In this document: positions 44,507-53,910 of the stretch, piece by piece
Position numbering within the stretch: position 1 is the first letter of the stretch
Layout: each line of letters opens with the position of its first letter
From: Heligmosomoides polygyrus polygyrus
Taxonomy: Eukaryota; Nematoda; Chromadorea; Rhabditida; Heligmosomidae
NCBI GenBank assembly: GCA_947396885.1
Contig: OX377202.1
Coordinates: forward strand, 83,742,408 to 83,806,407
DNA length: 64,000 nt
Reading direction: 5' to 3'
Notes under the pieces: generated by a model
The model's input: only the letters and a program-made list of their open reading frames with translations
Databases searched by the model: none
Told to the model about the DNA's origin: nothing
Program-made: the position numbers and the translations under genes

Positions 44507-44925
44507 TGTTATGGCTGGACGATCACAGTGGTGATCGTGTGTAGCGCGCCCGTAGCCGGCTAGTAGAAAGCCGATGACCACCCACGTAGGCGCGGTGGTA
44601 ATCCGCCAAGGCAGGTCAAAGTAACGACCGGCGGGAAAACGGGGCGCATATAAGGCCGTTGCCGAGACCCTCAGGGGTCGTCGTCGCAGGTCGCCGCCGA
44701 GGAGTTCCAGCCGCCAGCCAGCCTACCTCCACCGCCTCCGTCGTCGTCGTCGTTGGAGTGGAAGCTGTATTCTACTAATAAACTGTATTATTCTCTGCTG
44801 CCTCGTCACGCGGAAGTGAGGCTCTCTGTTAATACAGAGAGCAGTGAAAGAGACCTCAGAGGTCTAGTAGCAGTAGGAAGAGACCCCAGAGGTCTAGTGA
44901 AGATTGTATCCTCAGGGATACAACA
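44507..44925 (+). repeat. 3' LTR of the gypsy element
   Basis: Same TGTTATGG...ATACAACA ends as the 5' LTR. It carries an extra 30 bp (44867-44896) next to the GACCTCAGAGGTCTA hairpin, apparently a variant tandem copy of that segment (GACCCCAGAGGTCTA). TATAAG at 44649-44654 and AATAAA at 44777-44782 are conserved. Confidence 0.95.
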
Positions 44926-44930
44926 AAAAC

Positions 44931-45499
44931 TTAGCGCTCGATGCTACAGCACATACTTCGCGAGACTCGGAGGGAAGCACCAGCTGGGCAAGAGAAAGAA
45001 CTCCCCCGTATATCGCAAAATTTGACACAGGCGCGGCAGATGGATGACATCCTGGATTTTTTTTTTCAGGCGCACAGGCCCACTTCTCCATAAGAACTCA
45101 ACCAACCATTACTTCACGAAACAGCGGACCACGAAATCGTAACGAACCTACAGATTTTGGCTCTAAGACATATAACTCAGTGGTGATTCCATGAAGTCTT
45201 TTATGTATCTATTTAAGGCATAGACAGACAAAGACATCTGTCTAGCATGGAAATTTTAAGAAAACATAAAAACAACACATAAAAGGCAACTCGAACACTA
45301 GCCAAGTAAGCAGGAAACATTTCTTGCACTGTTTGATATTCAACCTTTAGCAAACTTTCTGCAGCCTTCGGCCTCTCTACATCTTCAAACTTGCCCAGTA
45401 GCAGGTTGAATTCCCTGAAAGTCTGATAGGTTAAGAAATCCGAGCTGATACGCGATTTAGCAACTGAGACTCGATTTTTCAGCTTCCCTCTCACTGATC
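44931..45499 (-). other. Unassigned; contains a protein-like minus-strand frame
   Basis: A 98-codon minus frame at 45213-45509 reads like a real protein (for example LTYQTFREFNLLLGKFEDVE and SLLKVEYQTVQEMFPAYLAS) but I recognise no family. It could be a host exon or a retroelement gag/ORF1 remnant. Its start lies at the edge of the LINE composite at 45500, consistent with that element having inserted here. Confidence 0.25.
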
Positions 45500-46620
45500 T
45501 TGTCAGCATTCCATCTAAGAACTTACGAGGAGGGTCAAAGAGGTGACCGTGGAGTAGCTCAAAGCAAACTATATAAGGTTGTAGGGCATTCTCTGGGAAG
45601 CACCATAGTGGTTTCCAAATTTCCTGCGGACCTCTGGGTAGGTCGAAAATGGCAAAAAACTGTATCGCTTCAGAGGAATTGACGCCTGGAGTACCCTTGT
45701 CGTGCTAAGAAATAATCCTGCAAAAGGTCTGAAACTTCAATCAATGGAACGTGAGTTTTGATAAATTCCTAGTAGAAACGAGAAGCACATTCACGAGAGG
45801 AAGACACCTGGGCTGGTGAATGCCTCCCGTGAATGTGACCTGGGCTATACGAAAGCAGGATGAACACGCGATTAGCGTCGCGCAGCGTGGAATCGAAAGG
45901 ACGACGCTCGGAGTGACACGACTCACGCAAGTGAAGCCTCCGGAGCTCTGAGCTTCGCCGATGTTCGAAGATCAGAGACGCTGTCGCATGGGCCAAGTTG
46001 TCAAAATTAGGTGGGCCGACCACGTAATGTGCTTCGCAGACGTCCGCTGGACGAGAGCCATCACCGACTGCATTACGCGGGATGTCAAGAGAACATCAGG
46101 ACGACCACCAACGCGTTGGTCGGACTTCTTCGTGAAAGCCCTGAACGACCGCTATGACGCTCTTCGTGTCCCTCGAGCGAGGAGGATCCATTGGACCACT
46201 CTGGCACGCGACAGGGACGAATGGAGACGCTGCTGGCGCCCGCTCGAGCAAGTCGATGATCAACGGGACGACAGGCAATACAGGTGATTCACCAGCACAG
46301 CCACAGCAACTGGATGGCCGAGTGGATAGCACGGTGGGGTTGCGAAAGGGTGGTCAAGGGATCGGTCCCAGGTGTTGTTTTTTTTTAACAACGCTACATT
46401 GTTAGTAGCGTTTTTTGCATTTTTAGCAATGTAGAGTGCATTTTGGTCTCAGCAGAGTTTAGCGTTCGCGTTTCAACCTGTTTTTAACCTCTTGCGGGGT
46501 GTGAGCCAAGCTAGCCTTTGTCGATTAGCAATAGCCATTGAATCATGCTTGTTTTATGGGGAAGCCTTCGATTGATTCTATCCATGTGTGATCCCTTTAT
46601 GGTGGTTTGTGTTAGTTTTG
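45500..46620 (+). repeat. LINE 3' end linked to a tRNA-like sequence, copy 2, with nested RTE
   Basis: 45500-45682 encodes a CR1-like ORF2 C-terminal stretch (GDRGVAQSKLYKVVGHSLGS, then TIVVSKFPADLWVGRKWQK) that matches the minus-strand piece at 47836-48042. The 3' UTR-like blocks (GAAATAATCCTGCAAAAGGT, TAGTAGAAACGAGAAGCACA) follow. The copy is interrupted at 45812-46290 by an RTE 3' end. It resumes with the tRNA-like A box TGGCCGAGTGG near 46316, then TTTTTTTTTT (possible pol III stop) near 46379, and GCGTTCGCGTTTCAACCTG to about 46620. The other copies show the uninterrupted order. Confidence 0.72.
45839..46290 (+). pseudogene. RTE-type LINE 3' fragment, nested insertion
   Basis: Plus-strand coding for the C-terminal end of RTE ORF2: DEHAISVAQRG, then in another frame [20 protein letters not shown] and [20 protein letters not shown], and [20 protein letters not shown] to QYR before the stop near 46287. 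It corresponds to the 3' part of the copy at 34480-35507 and contains the terminal segment missing from 35581-37465. 5'-truncated and frameshifted. The insertion point is inside the LINE-tRNA composite. Confidence 0.85.
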
Positions 46621-46919
46621 AAAATGTGCCCCGTAGTAGCGTCATTTGAACGCTCTTCCCTGCTATATAGTGATGCAAGGAGAGGCAATTGCCAATGCAG
46701 GCACTCGTAGTCTCAACAGTACAAAGGAAAGGGTTTATTTGAGGTGCTCGTCATGAATCTGGCACTGTTGCTTTCCGCACAACAGCAGATTATAGCAGGT
46801 TCGAATAGACACGAGTACTGCGAAAAAGCTGGCTTTCTAGCGGGTTTCTTCATCTGGTTGCACTTCGTTTCCAAGATAGTATTTTGGACTGAGAATAGTC
46901 CTCAAAAAATGTAAAAACC
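46621..46919. other. No supported gene
   Basis: Nothing recognised. Confidence 0.4.
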
Positions 46920-47115
46920 GAAAACGTATACCAAATTTGTGATCATCGCCCAATGAAGGCCCTAGACGAATGCAGTGAGGGAGTAAGTGCGGCTAACCTG
47001 TCTCCACCATTTCATTTACTCGCACCCTACTCACATCGTAGCCTACTGTAATCAACTGAATTCCAGATTTGTGATCAGTATCCCAAAAGCCCTCCCCCTA
47101 GACGAACCTTGGCGA
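46920..47115. repeat. Tandem repeat family T1, two units of about 131 bp
   Basis: ACCAAATTTGTGATCATCGC (from 46930) and TCCAGATTTGTGATCAGTAT (from 47062) begin matching units about 131 bp apart, with CCCTAGACGAA following in both (about 46959 and 47096). The same unit recurs at 53911-54130. Non-coding. A C13 run lies just downstream near 47170. Confidence 0.55.
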
Positions 47116-47439
47116 AAAAATGTCCGACCCTGCAGACGTGAGAGCACATGTGTTCATACCTGTGGAGGACCCACCCCCCCCCCCCTTAGAGTATGTAGGG
47201 AAGAGTGATGGGCATCAAAAAAGGCAGAAATGCGACCAATAACGCAAGGAGTATAAAAAATTCCAATTTTCGTCACAGTTAGTAAAATTAGTGAAAGAAA
47301 CAAGAAACGCGCTCTCCATAGAAATAGGAAAGGTGATCAGTATATCTTGGTGATTGTTCAAAGTAATAGTCGATCATGATCACTACAAGATTTCTACGAT
47401 ACACACTTCTGAAACTATTAGAAAACATTAGAAAGGATC

Positions 47440-48010
47440 ACACATGGATATCTAAACAGGGGCCTAACAAGACAAATATAGTTTAATGGCCGTATCTAAT
47501 GGACAAAGGCTAGCTTGCCTCACATCCCGCAAGAGGTTAAAATAGGTTGAAACGCGAACACTAAAATCTGCCAAGACCATAATGCACTCTACATTGATGA
47601 AAATGCAAAAAACTCGCAATGCCTAGATCCCACACCCACGACCGTTCCCTTAAACATCCTCTCGCAAGCCCACCACGCTATCCACTCGGCCATCCAGTCG
47701 CTGTGGCTCTGCTGGTTAATGCCTCCCGTGAATGTGCCTTCTCGCTTCTACTAGTAATCTATCAAATCCCGAGTTCCAGCAATGATTGAAGCTTCAAACC
47801 TTTTGCAGGATTATTTCTGAGCAGTCAGTTTTGCGTTATCGGCCTGTACTGAAGCGGTATAGTTTTTGCCATTTTTGATCTACGCTAAGGTCCGCAGGAA
47901 ATTTGGAAACCACTATGGTGCTTCCCAGACAACGCCCTGCAACCCTATATAGATCGCTTTGAGAAACTCCACGGTCACCTCCTTGATCTTTCTCGTTAGT
48001 TGGGTCGATG
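47440..48010 (-). repeat. LINE 3' end linked to a tRNA-like sequence, copy 3
   Basis: Read on the minus strand this is uninterrupted: LINE C-terminal coding (VSQSDLYRVAGRCLGSTIVV, 47836-48042), 3' UTR with GCAAAAGGTTTGAAGCTTCA, GGCACATTCACGGGAGGCAT, A box TGGCCGAGTGG near 47690, a T/A-rich stretch near 47610, then GTGTTCGCGTTTCAACCTAT and GGCAAGCTAGCCTTTGTC. It is an inverted counterpart of 45500-46620 and continues upstream into the LINE RT at 48050-49110. Confidence 0.72.
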
Positions 48011-49110
48011 GAAATCTTGTTTGTAGCAATCTTGAACATCATGTTGAAATCGGCGATTTTCCTTCTATTCTTCAGTGAAGAGAGGCCAAGCAGTGAAGCT
48101 CGATGAGATTTAGGATAGATCTATAATCTACTGAACAGCACCTCATCACGAACCTTCTAGCGAAGCTATTTTGAATGTTTTCTAGAAAGTCTATATCTTT
48201 CTTTTTCGCTGGATTGAAGACTGGTGTCCTACTTTCCACTATAGGTCTTATAAAGATTATGAAACCACGTATATAAACCTCAAGAAGATCGGATTTCAAA
48301 GCTCTAATAAGGTTATAGATGCGATAATTGGCTTTTTCTACTAAGAGACTGTAATGCTTGGAAAAACACAGGTAGTTTGTTACTATATAACGAAGGACTC
48401 TAACTTCATCATCATGGCTAAAAACTGGCAGTTAATTCGGTATTCTAGAGTTTGGGCACGGTTAGTACTGATCATCAGAAGATATGTTCTCTGTTTTTTG
48501 CAAGAGACAATTCTCATATTTCTGCCCAGTGACTAATGAAGTCAATCACTAGCTGGAGAGACATTGAGTCTGCGCGGCTATCAATCCTTTTGTAGATCAT
48601 AACATCATCCCTACAATCTCCATGTTACTCCTAAATTAATGAGACATTTTGGAAGCCCATATGTGTACAGCAGAATGAAGATTGGGGAGAGTACTCCTCC
48701 CTGAGGAACTCCGCTCAATGCAGAAAAGATATTGGAGTACTTGCCTTCAATCTTTCCCTGGTAGGTTCTCTTAGATAAAAACTTCCGTGTCCAATTTATC
48801 ACCATAGGGTGAAATCCTACCGCTTCCACTTTCAGTAGTCTATCGGAACTCTGCCGAGCGCTTTTGAAAAAATATACTACATCCGTATGTTTTTTTTTTA
48901 TCCTCGAAACTCTTAGACCATCGAAGGAGCTAAGGACGGTTGTTTTCAGAGATCTTACTTTAAGAAAGACACACTGATTTTCTCAAATAATTTCGTTAAT
49001 TTCGAGATGAGCTAAGACGTGCTTCCGAAGGATCTTCTCGAAAATTCTCGCAAAAATTGAGGTGATACTGACAGGGAGCTTCGATCTCTCAGGTACTTCC
49101 GCTTGGTGTA
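47830..49110 (-). pseudogene. Decayed CR1-like LINE reverse transcriptase
   Basis: From 5' to 3' on the minus strand: SKLPVSITSIFARIFEKILR (about 49020-49090, N-terminal RT motif), a broken motif A region near 48850, VGFHPMVINWTRKFLSKRTY and GVPQGGVLSPIFILLYTYGL (motif B, 48611-48829), then a frameshift into DDVMIYKRIDSRADS (motif C, where the Ala-Asp of FADD has become Arg-Asp), IRPIVESRTPVFNPAKKKDI and NSFARRFVMR (48072-48299), and the C terminus at 47836-48042. Several frameshifts and stops; clearly inactive. The endonuclease is absent. Confidence 0.8.
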
Positions 49111-50981
49111 GCTAAGGTTAAATATAAGTATGCTATTGGTACAGCAATGCCCAACAGTAGACGTTTCTTTTCTTTCATAGGACACATTCGTTATTCGGGA
49201 AGCTTCGCAAGAAGCACTCGTTGCTAAGTAGAGCGAGGTGTAGTGTCATTATTCCTCGTAATATCCAAAAAACCTATACAAGAACGAAGCACGGGTGTGT
49301 ATGCACTACAGCTGAAGTAGAACATCTATTTTTGCACCGGCTAGAGTAGCGAAACCAACCATGAGGACGAACCATGGTGGACCCATTTCCTTGAACCTAC
49401 AATGAGCATCCTCTACCACAAGCTACAATAACTTGAAAATTCCTTCAGAACATGTGTGCTCTTAGCATACGATACTTCAAATGTAGCCCACAAGCTCGCC
49501 CTCGCCTTAGGCTTTCAACTATTGATTACCTGGTCACGCGCAATTATTGTTAGCAGTAAACGGGTCTGTTCTAGTCGGAGAGAAGACCGCTAGAGAACAA
49601 AAAGAAAATCCCAAAACCCTATCGTAGGCTAGCTCGGAGTCTTGTCGGTGTAAACTAGTTTACTGTCAGTTTTACTGTCGCCGTCAAAAGTTGGACGGAG
49701 TGAGTACCCGCCTCCTTTAGGATACATCCCAGTAAGCTTCATTACCTTGCCCTACTGTTGTCGATTCTAGAATACAAGAACACAGTCCTGTAATAAGTGA
49801 CTTTGTTAGCCACAGCGTAGTTGTCTTGCACAGAAACTTTGCGGAACTGCTATACCACACTTTCTACTATGAGGTGACTCCCCTTGATACTGCAATAACG
49901 TCTTGAATCGCTCTAATAATCTATGAATATCGAGCACCTGCATAGGAATGACTTGAAGGTCATGTTGCACCCAGTTTACTAATTTAAAAAAGCCTTGATA
50001 ATTACTGAAGTACTGCATGCCTTACTTAAGAGACCGGACAACCTCATGATGGTAAAGGGTGAAGATAAGGACTGATAAAAATTGACACTAGAAATGAGCA
50101 TTCGAAAAGAAAACGATTGGTTGATGCAGATGCTGAAGGAAAGCGAACAAAAACACTTACGCATGCGAATCGGTGTTGGATGACGTTGAAGACGCGTCGC
50201 TCGAGTCCACTTGAACCACTGAGTTCCTCTGCTGCAATGAAGAAATCAGGGTTGAGCGAGCAGGCCGTCAACAACAGGGCAACCCATACCCCCCCCCCCC
50301 GTCCCCACCAACAAAGTGCCCGAACAGATCCTCGAGCTGATTCGACCGCAGCGCTCATGACGCAGAAAGCTCACCGTGTTCTCCGGCATCAGACCGCTAC
50401 GAGTAATCCCAATCGGTCATGGCTGAACCGCCATGAGCCGGCGTAATCCAAAAGCTCGAATGCCCTTCGATGGAGTACTGTAGCATGCACTTTGTGTGCA
50501 AGAGCGCACTTTTGCAGACTACTGTGGAGATCGAAGCTTACTCGAAATTGCAGGGGCTACTCTTGTGAGCATGAGGAGTGGAGGTGGTTGATGGCAACAC
50601 ATTGGCATTGTGGTTTCCGACGAGAGAACGGTCTAAAAAGTGTATATGAGCGGCGAAGTGAAATTGTAGAAGAGTCTCCCCTTCAACTACCATGGAAGTG
50701 CTTCGTTTCTACCGAGTCCGCAAGCTAAATGATTACGGAGTCCTCAAAGTTTACTATGAAATGGCTGGCACAACGTATGTGTGGGCGGCACCCGGTAGGT
50801 AGCCCAGGGGAAGTGTATTTTCAGTGTTTGCTTGACGTTTGAGAGTGCTCAAGGTTTGCCCATTTCAAGCGTTCGCCAAGCCGTTAGAGTTAAATACGAG
50901 TCCCAGACAGCTGTTTATTACTAACTCCTCTTAGGATCGAGCGCCTTACTTTTTGCCGAACATTTACGATCGCATCCTTTC
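49111..50981. other. No supported gene
   Basis: Short frames only, up to 109 codons near 50117-50446. A C12 run lies near 50291. No repeats matching elsewhere in the window were noticed. Confidence 0.4.
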
Positions 50982-51214
50982 CAGGAGCCAGATTCATCAA
51001 CCGGTTACCGCCCCTTAACAGTGAAAATACCGCCAAACCTGAGCCCTATGTTGTACCATCGCTCACCCTGATCGACGCCTAATGATAAACACCCATACAG
51101 ATTCACCGTGCGGCGATGGGTCATAGGCCTGATGCCAATGAATGTCATATCAGGGGGTTTGGCGGTACTTTTCACCGTTACCAGCCGGTAAGCGGTTGAT
51201 GAATCTGGCCCCAG
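50982..51214. mobile_element. MITE family M1, copy 2 (233 bp)
   Basis: CAGGAGCCAGATTCATCAAC at 50982 is mirrored by TTGATGAATCTGGCCCCAG ending at 51214. The inverted homology continues inward: CAGTGAAAATACCGCCAAAC on the left against GTTTGGCGGTACTTTTCACC on the right. The first 25 bases match the TIR of the copy at 25719. The internal sequences differ, so the two are related by their ends. Confidence 0.75.
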
Positions 51215-51285
51215 GAAGCATTTCAGGATCTCATACATCATCGTCTCGTTCATTTAATTATTAAAGAACATCAACACACACCTGG

Positions 51286-51752
51286 GTTTTCACACATTGG
51301 CTTCTCGCAGGAAATTCTTTGATATTTGTCGGGTTTATAAGTTAATCCACTATTCGTGCTTTGGAGGCTCCAAATTCTCTAATCTGCGTGCTTCTCAAAC
51401 AAAGGGGGTGCCTGAGAAGATGCTTATCAATCGGCCTAGGAGTAAGCTGAAGGTGGCGGTTTTCCCTCATAGGGCAGCCAGCGCATACCTGAAGGCGACG
51501 AGATGTATGCCATCTTCCTTCTTCCTGGCTCAGCTAGAGCGATCTGGTAAAAGTGCAGTTGAGTTATGAAGTTTAACAAAGCACAGCCTTGCCGTCTTAT
51601 TCAGTTTGGGTGAACAGACTTTTTATTCGTCCCCTAATTTGTCACAGATCTGACACTGCTTTGAATCGCTTTATGTGTGTCTTCATGTTGTTGTTGTAAT
51701 ACTCGTTTCTGACGCTTGCGCTTGTCGCCTCGACGATTGAATATATAGATAG
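51286..51752 (+). pseudogene. CR1-like LINE ORF2 C-terminal fragment and 3' tail
   Basis: A 92-codon frame ending at 51569 starts FHTLASRRKFFDICRVYKLI and includes LRASQTKGVPEKMLINRPRS and FPHRAASAYLK, matching the C terminus of the LINE at 10272 (SRRKKFDLLMVF, SSITRGAAVKLHYPRARA, VCRAGAEYAKL). A T-rich 3' UTR follows and ends in GATTGAATATATAGATAGAT near 51752. 5'-truncated; the short remaining frame is open. Confidence 0.72.
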
Positions 51753-52426
51753 ATAAATTAAGGCATATGCGAAGGTAAATCGTAAGCAATATTAAAAACA
51801 ACTTCCAAAAAATGCGTGAAACGAAAATATAGAATCACCAATAGATCAAGCAGCACAACACCGAGAATACCCAGCCATCGAGATTTTTCTCGGGTTACTT
51901 TAATAAACCTTATGCACACTTGCGCACAGCATCGTCTAATCGTCGTACTTGCCGAGCAACAAGTTCAATTTCTTGGGAGTCCTATGTATAGGTTAGGAGG
52001 TCTGATAACGACTTGTAGGGATACAATTTTGCCACGTAAAATTTCAAGCCTTGCGTAATAGATATCATTAATATACCATTTTTATTTCAAATTTAACGTT
52101 CTTCAAATCAAATTCAACAGGAGCAGTTTAGAAGATTCTTCCCTATCGTATCACGCTGTTCTCCGGGGTCGAGCGTTCTACCCCCGCGTCCCCTTGGCCC
52201 GCCCACCCCCAACCCCGTGGGCTTGCTCGAGAGTCCAGTGGCTGCCTGACGAGATAGTGGAGATGCAGACATTTGCCACGCCCCTGTTTAAAGGGCGGGG
52301 GGTAGAACGCCACTCCGCCCGCTGTTCTCTTCTATCAGTGGAGTTGATATATAGTAAAATCAGTTTTTAACTGTAGTGAACGTAAGAAGGCCTAGAGAAG
52401 AAAAGATCACCGTTGGGGGTGCTCTG
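51753..52426. other. Spacer with a GC-rich inverted pair
   Basis: No supported gene. GCGTTCTACCCCCGCG near 52164 has an inverted partner CGGGGGGTAGAACGC near 52305, about 130 bp apart in an otherwise AT-rich setting. Confidence 0.4.
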
Positions 52427-52543
52427 CAGGGTGCGTAAAAAGTATTGACGCACTAAACGTAAACGTTAGAAATGACAACACATCATAAAATTTAATAAGT
52501 TTATATACAAAATGTCAACAATGATCTAGCGAACAGAATAGCA

Positions 52544-53060
52544 TCACTTGCAGTTTATATGGGCTTCTTCGCTACGAATGTTGGGGCGAAGATGCGTAGG
52601 AAAGGCATCGAAGGTGCGCCGCAAGTAGTCTACGTCGACTTCGTTCCATGCTTTGACCAGATCATCCTTCACTGACCTCATACTTTTGTGGGAAGTAGCG
52701 CAAGCCTTGTTCTCAAAAACTTTCCATATAGAGTAGTTCAGCGGATTCAATTCCAGTCTATACAGAGGTCATTCCTCTGCCGAAATGAAGTCCTTCAAGA
52801 TGGCGCGGCACCAATCCTGAACAACCCTCGACTCTGAGCAGGGGTCTAATCCTGCTGGAAGACATACGGCTTGCTCTCGAGGTGGGATTAGAGTCAAGAA
52901 ACCATTTGCTTCTCTAGGACATCGATACAGATAGTTCTTCTGATTTATCCTCACTCCTGTATTCACGAAAACGAGAGACGCTTGTGATGAATGCACAAAC
53001 CACGAAACTGGCCGGATGCGGCTTTCTTGCAGCGAGCCTCCGCCAGAATTAGCACTTTGG
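52544..53060 (-). pseudogene. Tc1/mariner-type transposase, partial and broken
   Basis: On the minus strand: RINQKNYLYRCP (near 52940), VVQDWCRAILKDFISAEE (52769-52825), a frame break, then LNPLNYSIWKVFENKACATS (52690-52750, the region of the third catalytic residue) and HKSMRSVKDDLVKAWNEVDV to the stop at 52544. The QQD-type second Asp motif near 52850 is degraded. The N-terminal DNA-binding and first-Asp regions are not present. The family is close to the Tc1/maT side of the superfamily. Confidence 0.75.
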
Positions 53061-53079
53061 AGGTCCTTGAAGAGCATGT

Positions 53080-53228
53080 AACACTTTACTGGTTGAATGC
53101 ACAAAATATCAAGTCACTGAAGGTCAAAGCATAGAACGAAATCAACGTGTACTACTTGCGGCGTCGATGCCTTTCCTCGTCGTCTTCACCCCTGTATTCG
53201 CAGCAAAGAAGCCCATATGAAATACAAG
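53080..53228 (+). pseudogene. Transposase C-terminal fragment, right arm
   Basis: On the plus strand a stretch ending DAFPRRLHPCIRSKEAH then MKYK and a stop (about 53165-53231) is the same C terminus as DAFPTHLRPNIRSEEAH in the left arm (minus strand, 52544-52610). This proves that both arms derive from the same 3' end. Confidence 0.8.
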
Positions 53229-53350
53229 TAATGCTATTCTGTTCGCTAGATCATTGTTGACACTTTATGTATATACTTGTTAAATTTTATAATGTGTTGT
53301 TATTTCTAACTTTTACGTTTAGTGCGCCAATATTTTTTACGCACCCTGTA

Positions 53351-53910
53351 CATATTCTCGGGGTTTGGGAACGAAGCCTCCAACTAGACGTTTGGCGGCC
53401 GCTAGGCCACGGAACGTCTGGTTGATTATAAATAAGAAGAATGCCTCCACTTCGTTTATCATTGATAACAAGCGTGAAAATCACGCATGTTATCAACCAT
53501 CGACCAACAATATGCTGTACAACAATGAAGGTCGAACGTCTGCTAACAACAAAGTCAAGAAAGTCAGGATATACTGCAATCTCTGTCACGAATTTATCTC
53601 CCTCGATTGCCTTTAAACAAGACACAGTTCATCTTATACTTCTGATCTCTGAAAGTCGAGCTGTCTCTCCATTGTTGTAACTCTTTACTCATAAGTTCTC
53701 GAATGGATTTGCAGGATTATTTGTAATATATGGGAGAAATTTTTGACTGCATTATTTTCGTATTGCTGAACAGGTATTACCACCCATAAAAATTTGTGCT
53801 GAATACCGTTATAAAAATCAGGAATTCGGTGTGAGTGTACTTTAATTATTACCTGTTATTTCGAGAATGAGACGACTGATGACCATCATTTATCTGTACT
53901 TACCGCAGCG
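53351..53910. other. No supported gene
   Basis: Unrecognised frames (for example 53365-53616 +) only. Confidence 0.35.

Larger units (their letters stand above)
39709..44925 (+). mobile_element. Complete Ty3/gypsy LTR retrotransposon (5217 bp)
   Basis: Two LTRs (389 and 419 bp) bracket a single gag-pol frame, a TGG-starting primer-binding site just after the 5' LTR and a purine tract just before the 3' LTR. AAAAC occurs on both sides (39704-39708 and 44926-44930), a 5-bp target duplication as usual for Ty3/gypsy. The LTRs differ at two positions (T39762/C44560, T39827/C44625) plus a 30-bp indel, pointing to a recent insertion. No stop or frameshift interrupts the coding region. It is the only autonomous-looking element in the window. 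Confidence 0.97.
52427..53348 (-). mobile_element. Palindromic Tc1/mariner element: inverted 3' ends flank the transposase, 922 bp
   Basis: TIRs start CAGGGTGCGTAAAAA at 52427 and mirror at 53348, with TA at 53349-53350 on the right and TG at 52425-52426 on the left. Inverted homology is unusually long, about 260 bp per arm (52427-52690 against 53080-53348), including TCAACAATGATCTAGCGAAC at 52514 and its complement near 53245. Each arm encodes the last residues of the transposase, in opposite orientation. The centre carries further transposase sequence on the minus strand only. Confidence 0.87.

Noticed and set aside
52160..52320. GC-rich inverted pair as a transposon
   Set aside because: Only about 15 bp paired, no target duplication and no second copy in the window.
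53365..53420. tRNA-like A-box sequence on the minus strand (TGGCCTAGCGG)
   Set aside because: No convincing B box or stems; not supported as an RNA gene.
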